Shown here piece after piece: positions 54,212-63,294 of a stretch of DNA of 64,000 nt (position 1 is the first letter of the stretch; every line of letters begins with the position of its first letter). The DNA lies in contig NZ_CP046973.1 of NCBI RefSeq assembly GCF_009792235.1, forward strand, positions 3,348,001 to 3,412,000, read 5' to 3'. This DNA comes from Microcystis aeruginosa FD4 (GTDB lineage Bacteria > Cyanobacteriota > Cyanobacteriia > Cyanobacteriales > Microcystaceae). Below the pieces are notes generated by a model. It had not been told where the DNA came from. It did not search any database and worked only from the letters and a program-made list of their open reading frames with translations. Made by a program: the position numbers and the translations under genes.

Positions 54212-56107
54212 TTAAACCGTAGTCACCATTGACCGATCTGCTTGTTGCTGAAATTCCGTCAATAAACGCCGGAATTCGTCGCCGTCAATGGTTTCCTGTT
54301 CAATCAGTATATCCACCAAGCGATCAATCGCCACACGATGGTCAAGGATAAGTTTTGTTGCTAAATCGTGGCATTGCTTGACAAGTTCTCGTACTTGTGC
54401 GTCAATTTTCGCCATCATCGCAAAAGAATGGTCGGGATGATAACCAGCACCAGCACCACCGAGATAGGAATTACCCTCCTCCTCTAGGGCAATCAATCCC
54501 AATTCCGACATTCCCAGACGCGTTACCATCTGTCGGGCCAGATAGGTAATTTTTTCAATATCACTACCAGCGCCGGTGGTCACTTCATCCTCACCGAAGA
54601 CACATTCCTCCGCCACTCTTCCCCCTAATAAACCCGCAATTCGCGCTAATAACTGGGAGCGACTGGTTAAACCCTGTTCTTCATCGGGAGTGAACCAAGT
54701 TAACCCCTGCGCTTGACCCCGGGGAATCAGAGTGACTTTTTCCACTTGATCGTGGCCGGGACAGAGAGTACCGACAATCGCATGGCCGACTTCATGATAG
54801 GCGATCAAACGCTTGGCTTTACTATCGACTAAAGCGCGCCCTTCCATACCGGCCACAATCCGATCGATCGCATCGTTGACTTCCGCCATGGTAATCGCCT
54901 CTTTGCGCCGTCTAGCGGTAAAAATCGCCGCTTCGTTGAGCATATTAGCCAAATCTGCCCCAGTAAAACCGGGGGTGCGACGGGCGATCGCCTCCAGAGC
55001 CACATCCGCAGCCACCTTTTTATCGCGAGAATGAACCTCTAAAATGGCCAAACGTCCCTTACAATCTGGATAATCCACCACTACCTGTCGATCAAAACGA
55101 CCCGGACGCAGCAAGGCCGAATCCAAAACATCAGGGCGGTTGGTGGCGGCAATGACGATAATGCCAGTATTTCCTTCAAAACCGTCCATTTCCGTCAATA
55201 ATTGGTTCAGGGTTTGTTCCCGTTCATCATTACCTCCCCCATAACCGATCCCTCGTTGACGACCAACGGCATCAATTTCATCGATAAAAACCAAACAAGG
55301 GGCATTTTCCTGAGCTTTTCGGAACAGATCTCGCACTCGCGACGCACCAACCCCGACGAACATCTCCACAAATTCCGACCCAGAGATGCTGAAAAAAGGC
55401 ACTCCCGCCTCTCCTGCGATCGCTTTAGCCAGTAAAGTTTTTCCCGTCCCCGGAGGCCCAATTAACAGGACTCCTTTCGGGATTTTTGCGCCAATCGCCG
55501 TAAATTTTTCCGGTTGTTTGAGGAATGTCACCACTTCCTCTAGATCTTCCTTGGCCTCATCCACACCCGCCACATCATTGAATTCTATGCCAGTTTTTGC
55601 CTCCATCTGAAACCGCGCCCTTGATTTACCGAAGTTCATCGCTTGACCGGAAGCATTGGCAGAACGACGGATAATAAACACCAATAATCCCAAGACGAGA
55701 ATAATCACTAACAGGTTAGTGAGAACATTGATCAAGGCCGAATTGTCAGTGCTGGGGAGAATGCCGTACTCAATTTTTTGAGCATCGAGTTTCTTGATTA
55801 ATTCGGGATTTTGGTCAAATAAATTGACTTCTTTCGGGGTATCCTTGTCCGTTTGACCGACGAGGGTAACTGCTGCCTGCTGCAAAGAAGGATTGATTTC
55901 GACCTTTTTTACCTTTCCTTGGTCGATTTTCTCTAACAATTCACCGTAGGTGAGGGTATTTTGGTTTTTTTGACTCCAAGCAGGAGTGACATGGCTAAAG
56001 GTTTGCAGAATCATCCAAGTGGTGACAATCCCTTTCCATACTGGCCGATTACCAAGATTCTTAGCTGACTTGGCTCTAACTACGGTGAGTGGAGATTTTT
56101 GATCCAT
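54212..56107 (-). CDS. ftsH: FtsH ATP-dependent zinc metalloprotease
   Basis: The 631-residue protein has an N-terminal segment (GIVTTWMILQTFSHVTPAW), a lumen/periplasm-type domain and a second membrane helix (LLVIILVLGLLVFII). The AAA domain has GPPGTGKTLLAKA (Walker A), FIDEIDAVGRQRG (Walker B) and the second-region-of-homology arginines (RPGRFDRQ). HEVGHAIVG supplies the zinc-binding HExxH. In cyanobacteria FtsH forms hexamers in the thylakoid membrane and degrades damaged photosystem subunits. Which of the four paralogues this is cannot be told here. Confidence 0.96.
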   Translation of the reverse strand: MDQKSPLTVVRAKSAKNLGNRPVWKGIVTTWMILQTFSHVTPAWSQKNQNTLTYGELLEKIDQGKVKKVEINPSLQQAAVTLVGQTDKDTPKEVNLFDQNPELIKKLDAQKIEYGILPSTDNSALINVLTNLLVIILVLGLLVFIIRRSANASGQAMNFGKSRARFQMEAKTGIEFNDVAGVDEAKEDLEEVVTFLKQPEKFTAIGAKIPKGVLLIGPPGTGKTLLAKAIAGEAGVPFFSISGSEFVEMFVGVGASRVRDLFRKAQENAPCLVFIDEIDAVGRQRGIGYGGGNDEREQTLNQLLTEMDGFEGNTGIIVIAATNRPDVLDSALLRPGRFDRQVVVDYPDCKGRLAILEVHSRDKKVAADVALEAIARRTPGFTGADLANMLNEAAIFTARRRKEAITMAEVNDAIDRIVAGMEGRALVDSKAKRLIAYHEVGHAIVGTLCPGHDQVEKVTLIPRGQAQGLTWFTPDEEQGLTSRSQLLARIAGLLGGRVAEECVFGEDEVTTGAGSDIEKITYLARQMVTRLGMSELGLIALEEEGNSYLGGAGAGYHPDHSFAMMAKIDAQVRELVKQCHDLATKLILDHRVAIDRLVDILIEQETIDGDEFRRLLTEFQQQADRSMVTTV

Positions 56108-56320
56108 AATTGACTCTATATCTAGTTACCCTGTATTCATTGTGACAGATCGACTCGATCGTGACCACTGTTCTGTTTTCCCCCAGGCACGACCCCGGGG
56201 GCAAATAGTGATGACGTTTTTTGCTATATTGTATTCAGCTAGGTGGTCTAACAACTGCCTATCCCAATCACTAACAGTTTAGGGAAGTGGGTTTCGCCCG
56301 CTTTTTTTATTGTCTAAATC

Positions 56321-56791
56321 ATGACCCATCCGCTCATCCCCGACCTGCTGCACCTAGCCACCCCTATCGCTGAAAACTTGGGGCTAGAAGTGGTCGATAT
56401 TGTTTTCCAAACCAATAAAAGGCCTCCCGTCCTGCGCGTCGATATTCGCAATCTGGGGGGAGATACGGGTTTAGAGGACTGTGAGCAGATGAGTCGGGCC
56501 TTAGAAACCGCCCTCGACAGTCAAGAAGTCTTACCGGGGGCCTACGTTTTAGAAATATCTAGCCCCGGCATTTCTCGACAACTGAGCAGTGAGCGCGAAT
56601 TTCAGTCTTTTAAAGGTTTTGCCGTCATCGTTACCGGCCAAGATAGCCAGGGAAAACCGCAAGAATGGCGCGGAAAACTGCAAGGTAGAGATGAGCAATC
56701 TATTTATCTTAACCAAAAAGGTCGCTCCCTGACCATCGATCGCACTACCGTCATCAGCGTCCGTTTAGATGAGCAGCGGGATCATCAGTAA
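56321..56791 (+). CDS. rimP: ribosome maturation factor RimP
   Basis: The 156-residue product has the RimP N-terminal domain (LGLEVVDIVFQTNKRPPVLRVDI, GLEDCEQMSRALETALD, AYVLEISSPGISRQL) and the C-terminal SH3-like part (GRDEQSIYLNQKGRSLTID). It acts in 30S assembly. It is the first gene of the rimP-nusA-ylxR-infB order that is common to bacteria. The gap to nusA is filled by a period-7 repeat. Confidence 0.95.
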   Translation: MTHPLIPDLLHLATPIAENLGLEVVDIVFQTNKRPPVLRVDIRNLGGDTGLEDCEQMSRALETALDSQEVLPGAYVLEISSPGISRQLSSEREFQSFKGFAVIVTGQDSQGKPQEWRGKLQGRDEQSIYLNQKGRSLTIDRTTVISVRLDEQRDHQ

Positions 56792-56844
56792 TCAGTGATC
56801 AGTAAACAGTAATCAGTAAACAGTAATCAGTAAACAGTAAACAG
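56784..56844. repeat. period-7 repeat inside the rimP-nusA operon
   Basis: Tandem CAGTAAT/CAGTAAA/CAGTGAT heptamers begin at the rimP stop and fill most of the 164-base space before nusA. Confidence 0.88.
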
Positions 56845-56955
56845 GGATAAGGATGAAGATAAATAACTAACTAACTAATTAACTTAAAACTTACATCTGA
56901 TAACTGATATAAGGCTAAAAAACTAATAACTCAAAAGTAAGGAGAAAAAATAATT

Positions 56956-58152
56956 ATGGCTACTGTTAATTTGCCTGGTTTAAAAATGATGCTCGAAGAA
57001 ATTAGCCAACGACATAATCTGCCCAAAAATGCCGTACAAGAAGCCTTGCGCGAAGCACTTATCAAGGGTTACGAACGTTATCGACGCGCCCAAAGTTTAG
57101 AAAAAGCCGCTCAATTTCATGAAGATTATTTCAATAACTTTGATGTGGAATTAGACGTAGAAGAAGAAGGCTTTCGCATCCTTTCTACTAAAACTATTGT
57201 GGAAGAAGTGACCAATCCCGACCATCACATCGGTCTCAAAGAAGTGCAAGAAGTGGCCGATGAGGCCCAATTAGGGGATGAAGTAGTTCTTGATGTCACC
57301 CCCGACCAAAGAGAATTTGGTCGCATGGCGGCGATTCAAACTAAACAGGTTTTACTGCAAAAACTGCGGGATAACCAACGTAAATTGATTCAAGAGGAGT
57401 TCCAAGAGTTGGAAGGAACCGTTTTACAGGCCCGGGTCGTCCGTTTTGAAAGACAGGCGGCTATTGTCATGGTACAAAGTACCTACGGTCAACCGGAAGT
57501 GGAAGCGGAACTACCCAAACGGGAACAGCTGCCCAACGATAACTATCGCGCCAACGCCACCTTTAAAGTTCTGCTCAAAAAAGTCCTAGAAGGTTCTCAC
57601 CGCGGCCCGCAATTAATCGTTTCCAGAGCGGCGGCGGGTTTGGTAGTATATCTGTTCGCCAACGAAGTTCCCGAAATCGAGGAGGAAATCGTGCGTATTG
57701 TTGCCGTCGCCCGGGAAGCCAATCCCCCCTCCCGTCACGTTGGTTCGCGGACAAAAATCGCCGTCGATACCTTAGAGAGAGACGTGGATCCAGTTGGTGC
57801 TTGTATTGGGGCCAGAGGTTCGCGGATTCAAGCTGTGGTTAATGAATTGCGGGGCGAAAAAATCGACGTGATTCGTTGGTCTCCAGATCCCGCCACCTAC
57901 ATTGCCAATGCCCTTAGTCCCGCCCGTATCGACCAAGTTTTGTTCACTAATGCCGAAGAAAAACAAGCACTGGTACTGGTGGCACAGGATCAATTAAGTT
58001 TAGCGATTGGCAAAGAAGGGCAGAACGTGCGTCTAGCCGCCCGTCTGACGGGCTGGAAAATCGATATTAAGGATATAGCCCTGTATAAAGGCGAACAAGA
58101 GGTAAAAAACGATGAAACCGACCCAGAAGCGCAGGATTTAGACCAAGAATGA
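56956..58152 (+). CDS. nusA: transcription factor NusA
   Basis: The 398-residue product has the NusA N-terminal RNA-polymerase-binding domain (1-130), an S1 domain (~135-200, ELEGTVLQARVVRFERQ) and two KH domains (VDPVGACIGARGSRIQAVVNEL and LSLAIGKEGQNVRLAARLTGW). The acidic C-terminal repeats found in Escherichia coli are absent, as usual in cyanobacteria. It controls pausing and termination. AAGGAG precedes the ATG. The stop overlaps the ylxR start by four bases (ATGA). Confidence 0.96.
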   Translation: MATVNLPGLKMMLEEISQRHNLPKNAVQEALREALIKGYERYRRAQSLEKAAQFHEDYFNNFDVELDVEEEGFRILSTKTIVEEVTNPDHHIGLKEVQEVADEAQLGDEVVLDVTPDQREFGRMAAIQTKQVLLQKLRDNQRKLIQEEFQELEGTVLQARVVRFERQAAIVMVQSTYGQPEVEAELPKREQLPNDNYRANATFKVLLKKVLEGSHRGPQLIVSRAAAGLVVYLFANEVPEIEEEIVRIVAVAREANPPSRHVGSRTKIAVDTLERDVDPVGACIGARGSRIQAVVNELRGEKIDVIRWSPDPATYIANALSPARIDQVLFTNAEEKQALVLVAQDQLSLAIGKEGQNVRLAARLTGWKIDIKDIALYKGEQEVKNDETDPEAQDLDQE

Positions 58153-58430
58153 ACCCCTTCGTCAATTATCGACGCTGTATTAGCTGCCGTCTCTTCGCCC
58201 CGAAAGAATCCTTTTGGCGAATTGTCCGACTACACCCGTCCGGACAGATACAATTAGATCAAGGCATGGGAAGGGCTGCCTATATCTGTCCGCAACCTAA
58301 TTGCCTGCAACTGGCCCGGCAAAAAAATCGTCTCGGACGGGCCCTAAAAGCCAATATTCCCGAAACGCTCTATGAATCCTTGCAGGAGCGCCTCGGGACT
58401 GCCAAGCAAGGTCGTCCAAATCAGGATTAA
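58149..58430 (+). CDS. ylxR: YlxR-family (DUF448) RNA-binding protein
   Basis: The 93-residue product begins MNPFVNYRRCISCRLFAPKESFWRIVRL, the signature of YlxR (two Cys in a CxxC-type turn and the basic strand), then GRAAYICP. It is a small nucleic-acid-binding protein of the nusA-infB operon. The start overlaps the nusA stop by four bases, so translation is coupled. Confidence 0.92.
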   Translation: MNPFVNYRRCISCRLFAPKESFWRIVRLHPSGQIQLDQGMGRAAYICPQPNCLQLARQKNRLGRALKANIPETLYESLQERLGTAKQGRPNQD

Positions 58431-58542
58431 AATTGACGATCATAGCCACAAAATCGTTAGCATGGAAAGGGAGCAGTCCTGACAGGATCAAAAAATCAGC
58501 CAAATTATTAGGATCACTAACACTTTAGCCGGGGGATAATGG

Positions 58543-61500
58543 ATGAGTAACACGAAAGTCAGAATTTACGATTTATCAAAAGAATTGAATCTAGACAACA
58601 AAGACATTTTGGATATCTGTGACCAGTTGAACATCGAGTACAAGAGCCACAGTAGCACGATCAGCGAAGAGGATGCCCAACGCATCAAAGCAATCGCTGC
58701 GAAGGGAGTTACCTCGAGTACCAGTAAAAATAGCACGGGTCAGCGAGAATCGGCTAGTCCTGCTGAAGAAAAAAAACAAAAGATTTTAGCCCTGCATAAA
58801 CATAACCGCCCCGAAACTGGCGAAGAAGGGCCAAGCCATCTCGGTCAGGCTGGTTCCTCGGCCAAACCGACTTTAATCAGTCCCCCCCGTCCCCCGGTTA
58901 AACCCCTCGTTGCTCCCCCAGGGCGCGATGGTGTAGCCGAAAAAACTCCCCCCACCGCTGCAGAGATGCCATCTCAGTCCGCCAGTGTTAAAGAAACCCC
59001 GACCGAAACCCCGCTAGTGCCAGAAGTATCCCCCACCTTAATCGCCCCACCTAATCGACCCTCCCTCACCCCGAAACCGCGCCCTGAAACCGCCTCGGGC
59101 CGGCCAGAACCCCGACCTAAAAATGCCCCCGGCAGTAACGACAGGCCCCGGGGAGAAAAACGCGAGCGTGGCGAGAGCGAAAACGCTCCTAGTCCTGAGC
59201 GCAGGGTTGGCTTGGCTAAACCAGAAAAACCGACCCTCAACCGCAAACCCGACGGAAAAAGCCCGAAACTGGCGGAACCAGCTAGAGAAGTGCGGGAGAC
59301 GGTGGAATTGAAGCGCCCAGTTCGCCCCGGTTTACCCGCTAAAATCTCGGCCACCGGCGGGGAAGAAACCGATACCACCAAAAAATCTGGTGTTGATGGC
59401 ACAGAAATCGATACAGATACCGGATTGCTCGGAGCAGACGGGCCCAAAAAACTCAAACGACCGACCATGCCCCCTCGCATGGCCAAAAAATCTACCTGGG
59501 AAGAAGAAGAAGAAGAAGAAAAAAAAGCAGCCAAAACCGCCAAAACTGCTGGCAAAAACAAACGCCGTACCCAAGCTCTCTTTGAAGATGACGATGATCT
59601 AGAATCGGAACTATCTGGGTTGATCAATACCCCCAGTTTTACTCTCTCCACCGCTCGTCCCCCCAAACCGCCCACCGCTAAAGCCGCCACCCCTAGCACT
59701 CCAACAGCAGTCAAAGTTAAGCGGCCCAGTAAACCTGGTGTCCACGGCGGCGGACCGAAAAGCGAGCGCCAAGAACCCCAAGAGGAAAAACGCCCAGAAA
59801 GCATCGTCGTCACCGGCAGTCTCACCGTGCGTGACCTCTCGGAATTGATGAAAGTCCCCGAAACCGAGATCATCAGAACCCTATTTTTTAAAGGGATGGC
59901 GGTTAATATCACCCAAACTCTCGACGTGGACACGATCGAAATGATCGCCAGGGACTTCGAGATCGCCGTGGAAACCCCCAGCACCCAGTCGGCGGCAATC
60001 AAAACCACGGAAATGATCGATGTCTCCGACTGGGAAAGTCTCCAGCGTCGTCCCCCCGTAGTCACCATTATGGGTCACGTTGACCACGGTAAAACCACCC
60101 TCCTCGACTCGATCCGCAAAACCAAAGTCGCCCAGGGGGAAGCTGGCGGCATCACCCAGCACATCGGTGCTTACCACGTCGATGTGGAACATAACGGCAA
60201 ACCGGAACAGATTGTCTTTTTGGATACCCCTGGCCACGAAGCTTTTACCGCTATGCGCGCCCGTGGGGCGAGAGTCACCGATATAGCGGTGCTGGTGGTG
60301 GCCGCCGATGATGGCGTGCAACCCCAAACGAAAGAGGCAATTAGTCACGCCAGGGCTGCCGAAGTCCCGATCGTGGTGGCGATTAACAAAGTCGATAAAC
60401 CCTCGGCTAACCCCGACCGAATTAAACAGGAATTGACCGAACAGGGACTGGTGGCCGAAGATTGGGGCGGTGAGACGATTATGGTTCCCGTTAGCGCCCT
60501 GCGGGGGGAAAATCTCGATAATCTGCTGGAAATGATCCTCTTGGTGGCAGAAGTGGAGGAATTGGTCGCTAACCCCGATCGCTTGGCTAAGGGAACCGTG
60601 ATCGAGGCTAACCTCGATCGCACCAGAGGACCCGTGGCCACCCTGCTCGTCCAGAATGGCACTCTCCGCGTCGGTGATAGCATCGTCGCCGGTTCCGTTT
60701 TCGGCAAAATTCGGGCGATGATCGATGATCGCGGTCAAAAAGTCGAAGCGGCCACCCCCTCCTTCGCCGTGGAAATCCTCGGTCTTAGTGATGTTCCAGC
60801 CGCCGGCGATGAATTCGATGTCTATGAAAGTGAAAAAGAAGCCCGATCAATTGCCGATCAACGGGCGATCGAACGACGCAACACCCGTTTACAACAGGCC
60901 CTCTCCTCCCGTCGCGTTAGCCTTAGCACCCTCTCTATCCAAGCTCAAGAAGGACAACTCAAGGAACTTAATCTCATCCTCAAGGCAGATGTGCAAGGTT
61001 CCGTCGAGGCCATCCTCGGTGCGCTCAAACAGTTACCCCAAAACGAAGTGCAGATTCGCGTTCTCCTCGCCTCTCCGGGAGAAATCACCGAAACCGATGT
61101 GGATCTGGCCGCCGCTAGTGGTGCGGTAGTGGTGGGCTTTAATACCACCCTTGCCAGTGGTGCGCGCGCGTCCGCCGATCGGGAAGGGGTCGATATCCGC
61201 GATTACAATATCATCTACAAGCTTCTCGATGATATTCAAGGGGCGATGGAAGGTCTTCTCGACCCCGAAGAAGTGGAAGAACACCTCGGTTTTGCTGAAG
61301 TGCGGGCCGTCTTCACCGTCGGTCGGGGAGCCGTGGCGGGCTGTTATGTCCAATCTGGTAAACTGGTGCGGAATCGCTTCCTGCGCGTGCGTCGCGGCAA
61401 GGAAATTGTTTATCAGGGAGTTCTCGATTCCCTCAAACGGATGAAGGAAGATGCCCGGGAAGTGGCGACCGGTTTCGAGTGCGGTGTCGGTGTTTCTAAA

Positions 61501-61575
61501 TTCAATGACTGGAAAGAAGGCGACATTATCGAAGCCTACGAAATGGTCATGAAACGTCGCACTTTATCCAGTTAA
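58543..61575 (+). CDS. infB: translation initiation factor IF-2
   Basis: The 1010-residue protein has the IF2 N-terminal motif (RIYDLSKELNLDNKDILDICDQL), a long low-complexity Pro/Lys/Glu-rich region (to ~430) with a poly-GAA tract (59503-59521), then the GTPase domain: IMGHVDHGKTTLLDSI (G1), DTPGHEAFTAM (G3), NKVDKPSANPDR (G4) and the domain II to IV blocks. It positions initiator tRNA on the ribosome. The ATG at 58543 is in frame with the conserved start, while an ATG at 58539 is followed by a stop. Confidence 0.97.
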   Translation: MSNTKVRIYDLSKELNLDNKDILDICDQLNIEYKSHSSTISEEDAQRIKAIAAKGVTSSTSKNSTGQRESASPAEEKKQKILALHKHNRPETGEEGPSHLGQAGSSAKPTLISPPRPPVKPLVAPPGRDGVAEKTPPTAAEMPSQSASVKETPTETPLVPEVSPTLIAPPNRPSLTPKPRPETASGRPEPRPKNAPGSNDRPRGEKRERGESENAPSPERRVGLAKPEKPTLNRKPDGKSPKLAEPAREVRETVELKRPVRPGLPAKISATGGEETDTTKKSGVDGTEIDTDTGLLGADGPKKLKRPTMPPRMAKKSTWEEEEEEEKKAAKTAKTAGKNKRRTQALFEDDDDLESELSGLINTPSFTLSTARPPKPPTAKAATPSTPTAVKVKRPSKPGVHGGGPKSERQEPQEEKRPESIVVTGSLTVRDLSELMKVPETEIIRTLFFKGMAVNITQTLDVDTIEMIARDFEIAVETPSTQSAAIKTTEMIDVSDWESLQRRPPVVTIMGHVDHGKTTLLDSIRKTKVAQGEAGGITQHIGAYHVDVEHNGKPEQIVFLDTPGHEAFTAMRARGARVTDIAVLVVAADDGVQPQTKEAISHARAAEVPIVVAINKVDKPSANPDRIKQELTEQGLVAEDWGGETIMVPVSALRGENLDNLLEMILLVAEVEELVANPDRLAKGTVIEANLDRTRGPVATLLVQNGTLRVGDSIVAGSVFGKIRAMIDDRGQKVEAATPSFAVEILGLSDVPAAGDEFDVYESEKEARSIADQRAIERRNTRLQQALSSRRVSLSTLSIQAQEGQLKELNLILKADVQGSVEAILGALKQLPQNEVQIRVLLASPGEITETDVDLAAASGAVVVGFNTTLASGARASADREGVDIRDYNIIYKLLDDIQGAMEGLLDPEEVEEHLGFAEVRAVFTVGRGAVAGCYVQSGKLVRNRFLRVRRGKEIVYQGVLDSLKRMKEDAREVATGFECGVGVSKFNDWKEGDIIEAYEMVMKRRTLSS

Positions 61576-61601
61576 TTAGACGGTCAGCGTCAGGGAGTCG
61601 G

Positions 61602-61638
61602 GATTCAGGATTCAGGATTCAGGATTCAGGATTCAGGA
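61602..61638. repeat. period-7 repeat (GATTCAG)
   Basis: Five tandem GATTCAG heptamers lie 27 bases after the infB stop. Confidence 0.93.
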
Positions 61639-61718
61639 GATTATTTTTATTTATTCTTCCCCACTTCCCCACTCCCCCACTTCCTGCTCCCTGCTCCCCA
61701 TTTCCCCCATTTCCCTCT

Positions 61719-62288
61719 ATGAAATCAGAACCTTTTTTGTGGATTCATCTGGCAGGGTTAGCGGCTTTGCCAATCTTTTTACAAATCGCTTGCATTGGTT
61801 TAGCTGTGGGCGATCCCTTGCCTTTTCTTTGGCTAGAATGGTTATTTCTGGGAGCGATCGCTATTATTCCCGTTTTTTGGATGCAGTGGACAAAACCTTT
61901 TGATATTTTTAGTCTTTTGTTGGTTGCTCTCAAACCTAGTCAACTCACCCCCGAACAGTTAAAAATTCTCTCTCTTTTTAAACGTCCTCGCCATCGTCTT
62001 CTTACTCTTTTGGGAGTCGTCCTCCTAATTCTCATCGCTTGGCCAATCTATAATTTTGCCCCTCTAGCGGCTGCCGTGGCCGCCTATCTCCCCCAATGGC
62101 GGCTTTTAGGTTTAGTCATCGCTGCGATCGCTCTCCTCTTAAGTCACCTGTTTTTACAGGTTCCTCTGAGTGTTCTGGGGGTTTTAGCCACGAAGGAAAG
62201 TGACTGGACAGCCACCGAAGCTTTAGTTATTGAGCGCATTCCTGATTTATTTACCATTTTTGGTCTAAAAGTTAATAAAATTATCTAG
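61719..62288 (+). CDS. multi-pass membrane protein with tail ended by a miniature element
   Basis: The 189-residue product has four or five hydrophobic segments (HLAGLAALPIFLQIACIGLAV, LGAIAIIPVFWM, LLTLLGVVLLILIAWPI, LLGLVIAAIALLLSHLFL) and a soluble tail (ATKESDWTATEALVIERIPD). It appears conserved in cyanobacteria, but no function is recognised. The stop codon TAG at 62286-62288 overlaps the left end of the following miniature element, so the present C-terminus may have been set by that insertion. Confidence 0.72.
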   Translation: MKSEPFLWIHLAGLAALPIFLQIACIGLAVGDPLPFLWLEWLFLGAIAIIPVFWMQWTKPFDIFSLLLVALKPSQLTPEQLKILSLFKRPRHRLLTLLGVVLLILIAWPIYNFAPLAAAVAAYLPQWRLLGLVIAAIALLLSHLFLQVPLSVLGVLATKESDWTATEALVIERIPDLFTIFGLKVNKII

Positions 62289-62500
62289 GGTTTGCTGAAA
62301 AAGTACGGGCGAAGCATTCGGATAGAAAATCTACGGTTTCACCGATAGGTTATTGCCCGAATGCTTCGCCCCTACAGGACGCGGGCCGATGAAGATGCAA
62401 GGTTTTGAACCACGATTCTCTCAAAATCTTGCACCTGTTTCGCGAGAAAAGCCCCAAAACCCTTACTTTGCATACATTTCACATTTATTCAGCCAGCCCT
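62287..62500. mobile_element. miniature element with AGGGTTTGCTGAA ends
   Basis: AGGGTTTGCTGAA (62287-62299) and TTCAGCCAGCCCT (62488-62500) are inverted with two mismatches. ATCT flanks both sides (62283-62286 and 62501-62504). Inside, GGGCGAAGCATTCGG is repeated in inverted form as CCGAATGCTTCGCCC, giving a large hairpin. No gene is present. Its left end supplies the last two bases of the upstream stop codon. Confidence 0.72.
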
Positions 62501-62534
62501 ATCTAGATTAGCCAAAATGCAGACAATTGGTGGG

Positions 62535-63287
62535 CTAGGAATGCAGTATTGAGCGCCCGTTTAAGGGTTGAATGTTTCTAGCATTACGGGGGAAAATCTC
62601 GGCGAATTTTTGCAGTTGTTGGGGAGAAATTTTGATCGCATTTTGCCAGACTAACCAGAGAACATCCTCGCTACACCGGAGGAGTGGACAAAGACCCCCG
62701 ATATTCATAAAAACCGCTATTTTCTGGCAGTAAAAGCCCGGCATTGACCCAAGTATCGGGGATGATCATTTCAGGAGAAGGTTCTTGGGGCAAATAATCC
62801 CAAATGGTTTGTAAATAGGGATTATTTGCCCCAATGTCGGCTAAGATGCCCACAACTGCTAAATTTCCCCTCTCATTCCCATGCACTAAATGAATTTCTA
62901 GAGGGAAAGACTGACCTTTAATCTGATGTTCGCCCTCGGTGATGAAAATGGAACTGCAATAAATCCCAGTTTTCGCCGTGAAAACTCATGTTTCCACCTT
63001 TTTCGGTCTGAACCAAGATTGTATGACCGTTATGGCGAATTTTTAGGGGGTACAGGACGATAATTAAAGGTGGGTTGGTATAGCTCTTTTTCAGTCACTA
63101 TACTCAGATCGATCGGTGTTTGTTGCTTTCCCGTGGTGCAGAGGCGATAATTCGTTGATAATTCGCCCCAATGGTCAATATTTTGATAATTCCAAGTAAA
63201 TTCTGGATTAATAGCCCCAAAAAGAGCATGAGAGCCAATAAATTGCAGTAATTCTCGTCTATACATGGTATTAAATTCAGCAATCAT
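62535..63287 (-). pseudogene. alpha-type carbonic anhydrase gene broken by three +1 shifts
   Basis: Reading from 63287 down, HWGEL, QTPIDLS, then after one extra C near 63050 KIRHNGHTILVQTEKGGN and FHFH, after a second shift near 62947 EGEHQIKGQSFPLEIHLVHGN, and after a third near 62684 CSEDVLWLVWQNAIKI. Zinc-ligand blocks (FHFH and EIHLVH) are intact once the shifts are undone. Each repair is the removal of one base. The intact gene would encode a secreted or periplasmic enzyme interconverting CO2 and bicarbonate. Three lesions within 400 bases suggest real decay, though local sequence error cannot be excluded. Confidence 0.82.
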
Positions 63288-63294
63288 CGGATAA

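Noticed and set aside
59390..59602. Lysine-rich 70-residue frame inside infB
   Set aside because: It is an out-of-frame reading of the low-complexity GAA tract of IF-2.
58974..60068. 364-residue antisense frame in infB
   Set aside because: Long only because the GC-rich low-complexity region lacks stops on both strands; no family motif or ribosome site.
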